Below the pieces are notes generated by a model that was not told the origin of the DNA, did not search any database, and worked only from the letters and a program-made list of their open reading frames with translations. This document shows, piece after piece, positions 31,592 to 41,352 of a stretch of DNA of 64,000 bases (position 1 is the first letter of the stretch; every line of letters begins with the position of its first letter). Origin of the DNA: DATATJ01 sp963789075 (GTDB lineage: Bacteria > Acidobacteriota > Vicinamibacteria > Vicinamibacterales > CAVVIG01); contig CAWBJQ010000011.1 in NCBI GenBank assembly GCA_963789075.1, positions 166,727 through 230,726 on the forward strand, in the 5' to 3' direction. Made by a program: the position numbers and the translations under genes.

Positions 31592-32257
31592 GTGTTCGAA
31601 GGAGTCCGGACTGGAAAGCCGGAGCGCATCCTGGACCCGATCGCCCGCGTGTCCGAGATCCTCTTCGGACTGATCATGGCGCTGACATTTACGGGAACGC
31701 TCAGCGCGGCGAGCGCCGGCCGCGCGGACGTTCGTGAGCTGCTCATCGGGATCCTCGGAGGCAATATCGCGTGGGGGCTCGTCGACGCCGTCATGTTTCT
31801 CATGAGCTCGCTGACCGAGCGCGGCCACGAACGGCTCACCGTCGATGCGGTGCGCAGTTCGGGCACTCCCGAGGAGGCGCATCGCGTCATCGAACGCGCC
31901 GTGTCTCCCCTCTTCGCGTCGATCCTGACGAAGGACAACCTTGAGCGAGTGCGCCGGGCATTGCTGCTCCCGGCGGATCTGCCGACGAACGCTGCACCGA
32001 CGAGAGAGGACTGGCTCGGGGCACTGGGCGTGTTTCTCCTCGTGTTTCTCTCGACGTTCCCGGTGGTGATTCCGTTCCTCCTGTTCAGCAACGTCCGTCT
32101 GGCGCTTCGCGCCTCCAACCTGGTCGCCGTTGTGATGATGTTCGTCGCCGGATACTGGCTGGCCCGGCATGGCGGGTACCATCCGCTGCGAACGGGCCTG
32201 AGCGTCGTACTCCTGGGCGTGCTGCTCGTCGGAATCGCGATCGCGCTTGGGGGCTGA
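31592..32257 (+). CDS. VIT/CCC1-like membrane protein
   Basis: 221 residues with about five membrane helices. The N-terminus ARVSEILFGLIMALTFTGTLS and LIGILGGNIAWGLVDAVMFLM, plus the C-terminal pair FLLVFLSTFPVVIPFLLF and YHPLRTGLSVVLLGVLLVGIAIAL, resemble VIT/CCC1 family proteins, some of which move iron or manganese. The metal-binding helix of true vacuolar iron transporters is not obvious, so transport function is unproven. The start is a GTG at 31592. It lies downstream of ppk2 in the same direction, 232 bases apart. Confidence 0.65.
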   Translation: MFEGVRTGKPERILDPIARVSEILFGLIMALTFTGTLSAASAGRADVRELLIGILGGNIAWGLVDAVMFLMSSLTERGHERLTVDAVRSSGTPEEAHRVIERAVSPLFASILTKDNLERVRRALLLPADLPTNAAPTREDWLGALGVFLLVFLSTFPVVIPFLLFSNVRLALRASNLVAVVMMFVAGYWLARHGGYHPLRTGLSVVLLGVLLVGIAIALGG

Positions 32258-32298
32258 CGTCGTTCACCACGTCTCCACTCGTGGCAGTCACACGGCGA

Positions 32299-33663
32299 TC
32301 AGAAGTGGTATCCGACGTAGACCATGCCGTAGGCGAAGTTCTTGGTACGACCCGTCGCTTGTTGAAGACCTCTGCCTGGATCGGCAAACGCACCAACCAC
32401 GCTGATGGTGAAATTTGCGTTCAGCTTCCAGTCCACGTACGCATCAATCTCGAGCGCCACGTCCGTCGCCGTCACCTCGCGTCCGACGGACTGCGGTTGA
32501 TCGAAGCTGAACTTGTAGAACAGCAATCCACCGTCAACCGCGTCGCTCGGAGAGAGCTGCAGACGAACGAGATGCGATTTCAGGTTCGAGTTGGACAGGA
32601 AATACTCGCCGGCGATCTCCCCCTGCCACCACGTGCCCCACTCGTAGAAGCCTTGGAACAGCGGATCGAAGGCTTCGTTGCGCGCGGTGCCTGGGTTATC
32701 GCCCTGGAAGAACGCATAGCGGTATGACAGCTTCGGGCTCCACGTCACCCCGGCCAATTGGTATGCGCCCTGGAGCGTCCACGCGTTCGAGTCGAGCGCC
32801 TCACCGTTGCGCTCAGCCGCGTACTCGAACTCAAAGGAGAGATCGGGCACGCGCGGAACCGGCGCCGTGTAGGCCCGCAGGTTGAGGACGTTCAGTCCGT
32901 CACGCCCGGGCCTGAGCCGGGCGTCGGCGAACCACTTCATATACGTCGCGCCGAGCGTCGTCGCGTCGCCGATGCGGTACTCGTAGTTCACCCCCCACAG
33001 GCGGCTTCCGCTGTCGCTTTCCGGGAGCTCGTCTTTGTCGAGATAGAAGGCTTCCACCGTGTGCGCGCCAGGCGTGAATCGGCCGATCGCGGCGAACGCG
33101 AACGCCTTCCGCGCGTTCGTCCAGTAGCCGCCGCGGCTGCCACCGTCGGCGGCGCCATCGTAGAGCAGAAAGCCATGACCGAGTTGGTATGGGGAGCGTC
33201 CGATTCTGAAGTCGATCGCATTGTCGCCGATCGTCAGCCACTTCCCAGATCGCCATCCGACGTACAGGTCCTCAGGCCCGAACGACGAGACGTCCTGGCC
33301 GAAGGTCGCCGGTACCGAACCGTAGGTGCGCTCGCCAACGGCGCTCACCTTGCCGTACAGCTCGCTCGACGAGGCCAGCGTGTAGCTCGCCGACAGCGCC
33401 GGTGTGACGTAGCCCTCGAACCACTGATCGCTCAGATTTTCGTGAACGCCCGGCTCCTTGGGGTTGTCGAAGAGCGAGTTGGCGAATCCGAAGGTGCCCC
33501 ATCCCGCGTCGAAGTTGAACGTCCACTTGACTCGCGATGGCAGCCCCGTCGGGCGCTCCTGCGCGTTCTCATCGGGCTTCTTCTGCGAGGTGTCCTGGGC
33601 GCGCGCGCCTGCCGGCGTCAGGAAGCCGCAGGTGATCACCGAAATGAACAGGACCCGTCGCAT
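32299..33663 (-). CDS. Outer-membrane beta-barrel porin, function unknown
   Basis: 454 residues with a signal peptide (LFISVITCGFLTPAGARA-Q). Alternating amphipathic beta strands then run to a C-terminal aromatic strand MVYVGYHF, as needed for BAM recognition. Early strands include KWTFNFDAGWGTFGFANSLF. The middle (AIDFRIGRSPYQLGHGFLLYDG) resembles alginate-export/OprD-like barrels, but substrate is unclear. It converges with the VIT-like gene and precedes the DUF2950 gene's stop by 21 bases. Could serve organic acid or amino acid uptake; not established. Confidence 0.75.
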   Translation of the reverse strand: MRRVLFISVITCGFLTPAGARAQDTSQKKPDENAQERPTGLPSRVKWTFNFDAGWGTFGFANSLFDNPKEPGVHENLSDQWFEGYVTPALSASYTLASSSELYGKVSAVGERTYGSVPATFGQDVSSFGPEDLYVGWRSGKWLTIGDNAIDFRIGRSPYQLGHGFLLYDGAADGGSRGGYWTNARKAFAFAAIGRFTPGAHTVEAFYLDKDELPESDSGSRLWGVNYEYRIGDATTLGATYMKWFADARLRPGRDGLNVLNLRAYTAPVPRVPDLSFEFEYAAERNGEALDSNAWTLQGAYQLAGVTWSPKLSYRYAFFQGDNPGTARNEAFDPLFQGFYEWGTWWQGEIAGEYFLSNSNLKSHLVRLQLSPSDAVDGGLLFYKFSFDQPQSVGREVTATDVALEIDAYVDWKLNANFTISVVGAFADPGRGLQQATGRTKNFAYGMVYVGYHF

Positions 33664-33684
33664 CGGGCGAGGTTCGAGCGTGCG

Positions 33685-34642
33685 CTACCGAACCTGGTGC
33701 CAGGAAGCGTCTGGGTTGTAAGAGGTCATGGCGGCGGCCGTGGCGTCGGTTTCGGCTCCCAGGTCTGTCTCGTGAACCATGCCGTCCTGATTGACGGCAA
33801 AGGTCATGATGCCGGTGGCGTCGTACTGCGCTGGCCACGCGACGAGCGCGAACCCGGCCGACATCTCGCCGTTGACGATGTAGGACTTGGCTCCGCCTGG
33901 TGCGGCAGATCCCTGCGCCGTCAGGATCTTGAAGTAGTAGCCGTGAAAGGGCGTGGGCCGCGCCGGATCCGTCCCGAGCGGCCGGCCTTCCTCCGACGCC
34001 TGCGCCACCAGGTCGCCAAGGGGACTCCGTGGCTGACCTTGCGCGGCCGGCCAATACAGTCCGTTCTGCTTGCCCGGATCGCTGCGGAAGGTGGTCGCAA
34101 AGAGGCCCTCGGGCTTTCCATCGTGTCCCTGTTGCGCGTAGCGGTGCTGCGCCGCGACATAGGCACGGCAGATCCCGATCACCGCCAGCTCGTTGCGACC
34201 GATCCGGCGCGCGAGCACTTCTTCCTTTCCCGCGGCGGAGTCGAATCGCCAGCTCTTCGCACTCTTCACGAGGGGGACCGGGAACGGCCATCCCTCGTTG
34301 CCGACGATGAGCGCCTTGCGGTTGGTCCCCTGATCGACCAGGCGCCACCCTTCGGCGACGGCGACCGTGAAGACCTCGCGATTCCTGCGCGCGGTCGCCG
34401 CATCAGACGATGCGATCAGCTCCTGTCCCTCCGGGCCGAAGATGGCCCGCAGTTCGTCCATGTTCCCCGCTTTCACAGCCTCGTTCAGTCCGCGTACGGC
34501 GTCTTCCGGCGTGGCGAACGTTCGCTGGGCGGGGCCCTGTGCCGCAACGATCAAGCGAATGCGCCGTGAGTGCCATGCACATCAGCGTCACGGCGATCAG
34601 GGAACGAACCGCGCCGCCTCGGGAGTTGTGAGTGCGATCCAT
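33685..34642 (-). CDS. DUF2950 protein, secreted, frameshifted near start
   Basis: DUF2950 proteins are secreted proteins of unknown role. The body TFATPEDAVRGLNEAVKAGN, GWRLVDQGTNRKALIVGNEGWPFP and the HGYYFKILTAQG and YDATGIMTFAVNQDGMVHETDLG segments match the family well. The signal peptide is in another frame (MDRTHNSRGGAVRSLIAVTLM, start at 34642), so one indel lies near 34560. It starts only a few bases after the DUF3300 gene; this pair occurs together in many genomes, which supports joint function at the envelope. Confidence 0.85.
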
Positions 34643-34647
34643 GATCG

Positions 34648-35831
34648 TCACCGTCGCCTCCCGCCCCGCCGCTTCTGGAGCGCGAACTGCTTCGGCTGCT
34701 CTGTCCTCGCGTACTGGCCGCGCGTTCCGACTTCCCGCTCGAATAGCCTGAGAATGCGTCCGAGCGGGTACCGCTTCGTTCCTGCGTCGCCGCTCCGCTC
34801 CTGAGCCTGCGCGGATTCATACGAGCCGCGAGCTCCATAGAGCCGGTTGAGCCGTCTGCGCCGGTCGACGCCGTCTGCGCCGCGTTCGGTGCCGGTTCGC
34901 TGCGCCTGCGATTCGGGGCGGTTCTCCTGTCGCGTCCCCTGCCGCTCGGTGCGCTGCTCCTGTTGCGTGCCCGCGCGGTCGCCTCGCTCGTCGGCGAGAT
35001 CTTCACGGTGGTCCTGCCAGTCCTCTCGCGCGTCCTCGCGGTGGTCGTAATAGTCGTCCCATGCGTCGTTGTACATGTAGGCCCCGCCGTGCCATCCGTA
35101 GGGACCGTAGTAGTAGTTGTTGTTGACGGCCGCGCCAATCGCGATGCCCGCCGTGAAACCAATCACACCCGCGACGGCCGCATCCGCGCTGTTGTCGCTT
35201 GGACGACCACCGTCGTCGGGCGGGCTGGACGTAGACCGTCTGCGGGTTGTATTGCGGCACGTACACGACCTGCGGGTTCGCCGGCTCGATGACGATCACC
35301 TGCTGACCGGTCGACGTCGTCTGCGTTTCGACTTCCTGCTGCGGGGTGGTCTTGAGGGTCCCGGCATCGTGCGCCTGTTTTCTCAGCCGCTGGATGCTCG
35401 CGAACACCGCCGTCCGATCGGCGGTGAATGCCTGACCGAGCCGGGTCGTCGACTCCAGCTGGCTGGCCATCTGATTCACGATCTGCGGAAAGAGGGCCAG
35501 AGCCACGAAGCTCGGCTCGAAGTTGTCCTTCAGGGCGGCATCCTGCAGGTCGGTGCCTTTCAGGGTCGGGTGGCTCTTCAAGAACTGGTCGAGCGCCATC
35601 ACGCCGGCGGGATCCGTCGCGCACAGCAGCATCTGCGCCAGGAGCTGAGTCCGGATAGAGGGCGATGGGAGCGAGCAGGCCATCGAGGTCGGCTGGAGTC
35701 GGGGCCTGACCGGACGAGGCGGCAGCGGTTTGCGCTTCGGGTCGGGCCTGCACGACCACTCCGTGCCGAACGGCCAGACCGATCCCTGCCAAGACCAGAG
35801 CCACGCTGACGACGAGGGTGAGCTTCCTCAT
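34648..35831 (-). CDS. DUF3300 protein, secreted, frameshifted
   Basis: The start at 35831 gives MRKLTLVVSVALVLAGIGLA as signal. The DUF3300 core follows: DLDGLLAPIALYPDAQLLAQ (across one indel near 35655), MLLCATDPAGVMALDQFLKS, QLESTTRLGQAFTADRTAVFASIQRLR and VIVIEPANPQVVYVPQYNPQTVYV. A further break near 35200 leads to a Gly/Tyr stretch and a low-complexity Arg/Gln/Ser-rich tail. The end is probably GGAGGRRR-like. It is the upstream partner of the DUF2950 gene. The family is envelope-associated; biochemical function unknown. Confidence 0.85.
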
Positions 35832-36007
35832 GTTCACACCGCCGGTCGTCCTGTGCTTCATAGCAGACTGCGTACCGCGTGGCGTGGCTCGTGGGGCCAA
35901 TCGAGAGGCGTCTCAATTCAAGGGTTTAGCAGCTTCTCGCGCGCGGCCATCGTGGCAGCGACTCCATCAGGCCGGAGCTTCTCCCGAATGCTGGAGACCT
36001 GGAGGTG

Positions 36008-36865
36008 TCACTGTAGAGCGCGCGGGAGGGGCGCTGAAGGAGAGCTGCTAATCCATGTCATGGCGTCGTCCAGAGCCTGCATCAGGGCCGCCTGTCCACC
36101 GCCAAAGCTGTGATTCTTCGAGTCGACCTCGTACAGTCGGCGAACCGGCGTGTCCGGCCCGAGGAGGCGGCGCGACTCGGAGGAACGCACGTAGCTGTCG
36201 TTGGTCGACTGGATGACTGCCAGGCGCATCGAGCCCAGGCGCTCGAGCGCCGGATAAGTCTGGAGCCGACCCTTCTCGTCAGTCTTGACGCCCGGGAGCG
36301 CTGCCGCGCTGTCCGGAATGGTGAGGTCGTCGAATTCTCGCGTGAGCGCAATCGCGACAGCTCCGGCGATTCCGGCCTTCAAGGCCGGATCGCCCGCAGC
36401 CGCGACGACGACGTTCGCGCCGCGGGACATCCCCGTGATTACGATTGGCGTCTGTTCGGCGAGCCCCAGCGCCTGCTTGGCCTGCGCGATGATCGAGGCG
36501 AGCCGATCCCTGGCGGCAGCGTAGTTCGGCTCCCCCTTGCCAGCGTCGGCGATGCCCTTGAACGCTTCAGGTGAACTGAACCCGGCGACCCAGTAGTTCC
36601 GCTCCGCAAGGTGCCGCAGCAGGTCCTTGCTGACGCCGCGCAATCCGCCGTCGCCGCTCGCGAACACCACCACGAACGGTGGCGTCCCGGCGCTCGTCGG
36701 CGTGGCGAGAGTCAGCTTCACGTCTCGTGTTCCGACGCGGATGGTTTTTTGGATCGTTTCCGGCCGAGCGGGTTTGGCACCCAGGTTACCGGTGAAGGCG
36801 GTGAGAACGCAGAGGCAGCAAGCCCCCGAAGCAGTGTACCTGGCCAGCGATGCGTGAGAGGTCAT
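36008..36865 (-). CDS. VirJ/AcvB-like alpha/beta hydrolase, secreted
   Basis: 285 residues with a signal peptide ahead of KPARPETIQ. It contains the VirJ-type segment VVFASGDGGLRGVSKDLLRHLAERNYWVAGF, nucleophile elbow GMSRGAN, an Asp near QSTNDSYV and a terminal His in DSKNHSFGG, so a complete Ser-Asp-His triad can be proposed. AcvB/VirJ relatives act in the periplasm; some hydrolyse lysyl-phosphatidylglycerol. Its start overlaps the 3' end of the DUF808 frame by ~80 bases, which suggests an indel at the end of that gene rather than true overlap. Confidence 0.75.
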   Translation of the reverse strand: MTSHASLARYTASGACCLCVLTAFTGNLGAKPARPETIQKTIRVGTRDVKLTLATPTSAGTPPFVVVFASGDGGLRGVSKDLLRHLAERNYWVAGFSSPEAFKGIADAGKGEPNYAAARDRLASIIAQAKQALGLAEQTPIVITGMSRGANVVVAAAGDPALKAGIAGAVAIALTREFDDLTIPDSAAALPGVKTDEKGRLQTYPALERLGSMRLAVIQSTNDSYVRSSESRRLLGPDTPVRRLYEVDSKNHSFGGGQAALMQALDDAMTWISSSPSAPLPRALQ

Positions 36866-37853
36866 GAGAACTTCTGCTCACATCAAACAGCAAGCTGTGT
36901 GCCCGGCCGATCAGTTGCTCCAATCCGCGCGGACTCGCGTTCGAAAGATGCGTTGCGCCCCACTCACGACGCACCAACACCAGACCGCCGGCCGCGATCC
37001 CCACCAGCGCGTCAGCGAGAAACGTCACGGTCCAGGAGAGCGCGCCGCTCCCTGCCGTGGCGTGCTCGATGGCGTGATGCAGCGGCGGTATGCCGTGCAC
37101 GAGTATGCCGCCGCCTACCAGGAACATCGCCGCAGTGCCCGCGATGGTGAGGCCCTTCAGGAGCCACGGCGCGCACGCGACCACGGCGATCCCCAGGGCG
37201 CGCAGCATGCGAGCAGCTGTCGTGTCGCCAGTCGTCCGGCTCAGAGACAGCCCGCCGTCGTCGAGCTTGACGATGCCGGCAACAAGGCCGTAGACGCCGA
37301 CGGTCATGATGATCGCGACGCCGATCAACACGGACACCTGGGTGATGAAGGGCGAGCCGGCGACAGTGCCGAGGGTGATGACAATGATCTCAGCCGAAAG
37401 AATGAAGTCGGTGCGCACGGCGCCTTTGATTTTTTCTTTCTCCATCGTCAAGAGATTGCGCGCGGGGTCGGCGAGGGCCCGCCCGAGCCCCGCGTGATGT
37501 GCGTCGTCTTCGTCATTGCCGTGCACGAGCCTGTGCGCGAGCTTCTCGAAGCCCTCGTAGCAAAGGAACGCGCCGCCAATCATGAGGAGCGCCAGGACTG
37601 CCCACGGCGCCAACGCGCTGATCACCAGCGCCGCGGGCACGAGTATGACCTTGTTGACGAGCGATCCTTTGGCCACCGCCCATACCACGGGCAGCTCGCG
37701 ATCGACCTTCACGCCGGCGACCTGGTGTGCGTTCAGCGCAAGGTCGTCGCCAATCAGCCCGGCAGTCTTCTTGGTAGCGACCTTGGTGAGCAGCGCCACG
37801 TCATCCAGCACCGAAGCGATGTCGTCGATCAGCGCAAGAAGACTCGATGCCAT
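36786..37853 (-). CDS. DUF808 family membrane protein (YedI-like)
   Basis: The family signature is at the start: MASSLLALIDDIASVLDDVALLTKVATKKTAGLIGDDLAL. Several membrane segments follow (KVILVPAALVISALAPWAVLALLMIGG, IIMTVGVYGLVAG, WTVTFLADALVGIAAGGLVLV), with an acidic His-rich loop (GNDEDDAHHAG). The role of YedI proteins is unknown. As read, the last ~40 residues overlap the hydrolase start and are not typical of the family, so the true stop is probably near 36900. The ATG at 37853 is well supported. Confidence 0.85.
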   Translation of the reverse strand: MASSLLALIDDIASVLDDVALLTKVATKKTAGLIGDDLALNAHQVAGVKVDRELPVVWAVAKGSLVNKVILVPAALVISALAPWAVLALLMIGGAFLCYEGFEKLAHRLVHGNDEDDAHHAGLGRALADPARNLLTMEKEKIKGAVRTDFILSAEIIVITLGTVAGSPFITQVSVLIGVAIIMTVGVYGLVAGIVKLDDGGLSLSRTTGDTTAARMLRALGIAVVACAPWLLKGLTIAGTAAMFLVGGGILVHGIPPLHHAIEHATAGSGALSWTVTFLADALVGIAAGGLVLVRREWGATHLSNASPRGLEQLIGRAHSLLFDVSRSSHDLSRIAGQVHCFGGLLPLRSHRLHR

Positions 37854-37870
37854 TCACGATGCCGGCCCTG

Positions 37871-39517
37871 CTACTTTTTCACGCCGGGTGCCGCCCCGGT
37901 CCCGACCGGCTCGCCGCTCTTCTCCATGGCTGCCTCATACGCCTGCCGGTAGCCGCGCGCGATGGCGCGCATCGCCCGGCCGATGTCGTCGTAGACGTGA
38001 TCGTCCAGGTTCGCGAACGAGATGCGCACTGACCAGTCCGGGGCGGCAAAGCCGCTGCCGTTCAGCAGCACGATCCCGTGGTCCTCGGCCAGACGGAACA
38101 CGATGTCGAGCGGATGCACGTGCTCCTTCATCCACTTGACCATCTCGTCGCCCATGTACTTGCGGGCAAAGAACTCGAAATCGATCAGGCCGTAGTAGTA
38201 GTCGAAGTACTCGTTCGGGCTGATTTCGATGTCCAAACCCTCGATCGTCGCCTCGACCCGTTTCTTGACGATGCCGATGCAGGCTTTCTGATAGGCCTTC
38301 TTTGCGTCCATCAGCTCGGCCACGGAGAACAGCGACATCATGACCTGCTGCGGAAGCGACAGACCCGCCGTGTGATTCAGCGCGACGTCACGGCTGTCCG
38401 CCACGATGCGGTCGATGAATGCGAGCTTGCGCGGCTCGAGCACGAGCCCGCCGTACCGCTTGTCCAGCAGCTTCTTGATCGGCTCGGGATGCTTGCCGAT
38501 CATTTCATCGATGAGATTGTCCTCGTGGATCGCGATCGTACCCAGGCGCCAGCCGGTGCAGCCGAAGTACTTGCTGTACGAATAGACGCCGATGGTGTTC
38601 TTCGGGAACGCCCCCATCAGCGAACGGAAGCCCGGTACGAACGTGCCGTAGACGTCATCCGTCAGAAGGATGAGATCCGGCCGCTTCTTGAGCACGGCTC
38701 CGATCTTCTCGATCGTGTCGGGTGACATCGCCACCGCGAACGGGTTGCCCGGGTTGACGACGAAGAACGCCTTGATCTTCGGATCGAGGAGCTTGTTGAG
38801 CTCTTCATCCGGGTACTGAAACTTGTTCTCCTGCGTCGCGTGCACCTCGACGTAATGGAGGTCGTAGTCCTCCAGATGCGCCATCTCGAGGTACGGAGTG
38901 AAGATCGGCACGCCGAGCGCGATCGTGTCGCCGGGATTGAGAATCCGGTTGCTTTTCAGCGACTTGAATATGTAGCACATGGCGGCGGTGCCGCCCTCGA
39001 CCGCGTAGAGCTTGAACGTGCCTTTCGGCCGCGGGGTTCCACACATCGCCCACTGCAGGTACTCCTGGACGATCTGTTCGTTGTGCACCAGCATGCGGTC
39101 CGGTACCGGGTAATGGTCGCCGATGATGGAATCCACCAGTTCGTGCACGAACTTGTCGGGGTCGAAGCCGAATTTCTTCACGACCCACGGCACCATCGCC
39201 TCTAGTAAGGACGCACCCGGCATATCGACGTGCTTCGTCAGCCAGGCTTCGAGCCGGCCGGCAATGCCCGGTGCCTTGGGCATGCCGCCCACGCCCGGTG
39301 GCAGGTCGAGCACGCGCTTGCTCTCAGTGACCGCAAACTGCCCGAGCAGGAAGAACGCCTCGCGCGGCTCGGTCGCCACCCAGTTCGGGTTGCCGCGACC
39401 GGCGTTCAGGTACGACAGGGACGATTCCTGCGCGGCCTTCGATGCCACCTTGGCGACGAAGTCCTTGATCTCGAAGGGGCCCAGCTTCTCGTACTGTTTG
39501 AGTGTCAAGACATCCAT
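37871..39517 (-). CDS. aspD: Aspartate 4-decarboxylase
   Basis: A PLP enzyme converting L-aspartate to L-alanine plus CO2, which consumes a cytoplasmic proton. 548 residues of fold-type I, larger than ordinary aspartate aminotransferases and typical for the decarboxylase. Visible are YLNAGRGNPNW near residue 37, LLTDDVYGTFV (cofactor Asp 288), the PLP lysine in VYSYSKYFGCTGWRLG (Lys316) and the C-terminal carboxylate-binding Arg in WSVRISFANL. The start MDVLTLKQYEKLG at 39517 follows GAGG. It is next to an AspT-like exchanger (27 bases apart), the classical partner pair. An aminotransferase side activity is common. Confidence 0.93.
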   Translation of the reverse strand: MDVLTLKQYEKLGPFEIKDFVAKVASKAAQESSLSYLNAGRGNPNWVATEPREAFFLLGQFAVTESKRVLDLPPGVGGMPKAPGIAGRLEAWLTKHVDMPGASLLEAMVPWVVKKFGFDPDKFVHELVDSIIGDHYPVPDRMLVHNEQIVQEYLQWAMCGTPRPKGTFKLYAVEGGTAAMCYIFKSLKSNRILNPGDTIALGVPIFTPYLEMAHLEDYDLHYVEVHATQENKFQYPDEELNKLLDPKIKAFFVVNPGNPFAVAMSPDTIEKIGAVLKKRPDLILLTDDVYGTFVPGFRSLMGAFPKNTIGVYSYSKYFGCTGWRLGTIAIHEDNLIDEMIGKHPEPIKKLLDKRYGGLVLEPRKLAFIDRIVADSRDVALNHTAGLSLPQQVMMSLFSVAELMDAKKAYQKACIGIVKKRVEATIEGLDIEISPNEYFDYYYGLIDFEFFARKYMGDEMVKWMKEHVHPLDIVFRLAEDHGIVLLNGSGFAAPDWSVRISFANLDDHVYDDIGRAMRAIARGYRQAYEAAMEKSGEPVGTGAAPGVKK

Positions 39518-39543
39518 GGATTGTTCCTCGTAAGGTGTGCGAG

Positions 39544-41294
39544 TTACGCCAGCAGCATGATGACGACCATGCCCCAAATCGTAAGAAGCGTGTTGCCGAC
39601 AGCGTAGGTGACGGTGTAGCCGAGCGCCGGGACTTGGCTCTTGGCCTGATCGCAGACCAGGCCGAGCGATGCCGTCGTCGTGCGAGCTCCGGAGACGATG
39701 CCGAGCGTGAGCGCGTCATGGAAGCGGAACACGTATTTGGCGACGAACATCCCGAGAATCAGGGGTACCGTGGTCCCGAGCGCGCCCCACAGGAACAGGC
39801 CGACGCCCTGTGTCTTCAGGCCGTTGATGAAACCCGGGCCGGCGGAGATGCCGACGATGGCGATGAAGATGTTGAGGCCGACCGAGTTCATGAACCAGAC
39901 GGTGGGCGTCGGGATGCGCCCGAAGGTCGGGCGTACTGAGCGCAGCCATCCACCCACAATCCCCGCGATGAGCGCGCCGCCGGCAGTGGACAGCGTCAGG
40001 GGCACTCCGCTCACCTTGAACACCAGCGAGCCGATCAGCGCGCCCATCACGATCCATGCACCGATGAACGCGACGTCGGCCACGTCGGTCGGACGATCCG
40101 CGACGCCCAGCAGTTTGGTCGCGGCGTTCGTGTCCTGCGAACGGCCGACGATCGTCAAGATGTCGCCGGACTGGACCGTGGTGTTCGCCAGGATGGGGAT
40201 CGAGGTGGCGGTCGCGCCCCTCGTGATTTTCCGCAGGAAGACCCCTCGCGTCTCCGGCATCTGGGCCAGCTCGGCGAGCGTCTTACCGTCGACCGCCTTG
40301 TTGCTCACGTAGACGTCCACACCCCCTACCGGCACGGCCAGCAGCTCCGGATCCTCGACCTCAGTCGCGTTCGCCCCGAGCAGACGACACGATCACGTCG
40401 CGGGCGCCCGCGACCGCCACGACGTCGCCTTCACGCAGAACGGTGTCCGCGGTCGCCTCCTCGATCGTCCCGTGCCGGCGGATACGCAGGACGAACAGGC
40501 GTGCGTCGGGAGCCTTGATGACTTGCACGCCAGCGCCAACGGCCTTCCCTTCCAGATGCATCTGAGGCACCAGCGCCTCGGCCTCGACGACCCGCAGTCC
40601 GGCGGCCTTCCCGCCCGGCTGTACGCGGAACGCCCGCACTTCCCAACGCCGCCAAGCCGATCCGGCCCCGCCCAGTTCCTTGGTACCGCCTTGCTTCTCC
40701 TCGTAGTCCTTGCAGGCGGCAACGAGATCGATGCCGAGCAACTTGGGCCCGAGGACGGCGATCACGATCGCCGAGCCCATGGTGCCGAACATGTAGGTCA
40801 CGGCGTAAGCGACCGGCATCGAGTCGAGCAGGGCCTTGGCTTGATCAGCGGCCAGGCCCAACCGGTTGATGGCGTCGGTCGAGAGGCCCATCGCGGCGGA
40901 GATCGTCTGCGACCCCGAGTAGAACCCGGCGGCGTAGCCGAGATCGTAGCCGGCGAACTTCACAATCCCGACGGGGACCAGCAGGCAGAACACGCATTGG
41001 ACCACCGAGAAGAGCGCCTGCGGCAGGCCGTCCTTGGCGACGCCGCGGACAAACTGCGGTCCGACGGCGTAGCCGACGGCGAACAGGAACATACAGGAAG
41101 ACCGTCGACTTGAGGGGCTGCGCGATGGTGATCCCAATCTGCCCGATCAGGACACCGGCCAGCAGGGTGGCGGTGACCGCCCCCAAGCCGATGCCCTTGT
41201 AGGTGAACTTGCCAAAGTAGTACCCGATGGCGAGCGTGAGAAAGATCGCTATCTCCGGGTATTGACGCAGCGTCGCAAAGAACCAAGTAATCAT
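39544..41294 (-). CDS. aspT: Aspartate:alanine antiporter (AspT), copy 2, frameshifted
   Basis: Exchange of external aspartate for internal alanine is electrogenic; with intracellular decarboxylation it builds a proton gradient. The N-terminal half runs FLTLAIGYYFGKFTYKGIGLG, GVLIGQIGITIAQPLKS, then in the next frame FLFAVGYAVGPQFVRG and GLPQALFSVVQCVFCLL. RCK_C-like modules follow (VVAVAGARDVIVSS and LTIVGRSQD). A third frame carries VPLTLSTAGGALIAGIVGGW, GRIPTPTVWFMNSVGLNIFIA and ALGYTVTYAVGNTLLTIWG. Indels are near 41095 and 40375. It is adjacent to the aspartate decarboxylase, which supports the AspT assignment better than for copy 1. Confidence 0.9.
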
Positions 41295-41352
41295 GGGATT
41301 TGCTCCGTTTGCCGTATCTCCAATGGAGTGGCGGCGCCTTCGCCTTCTTCGA

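Noticed and set aside
36869..37853. Assigning DUF808 a transport function
   Set aside because: The protein has membrane helices but no known mechanism or substrate; only the family name is supported.
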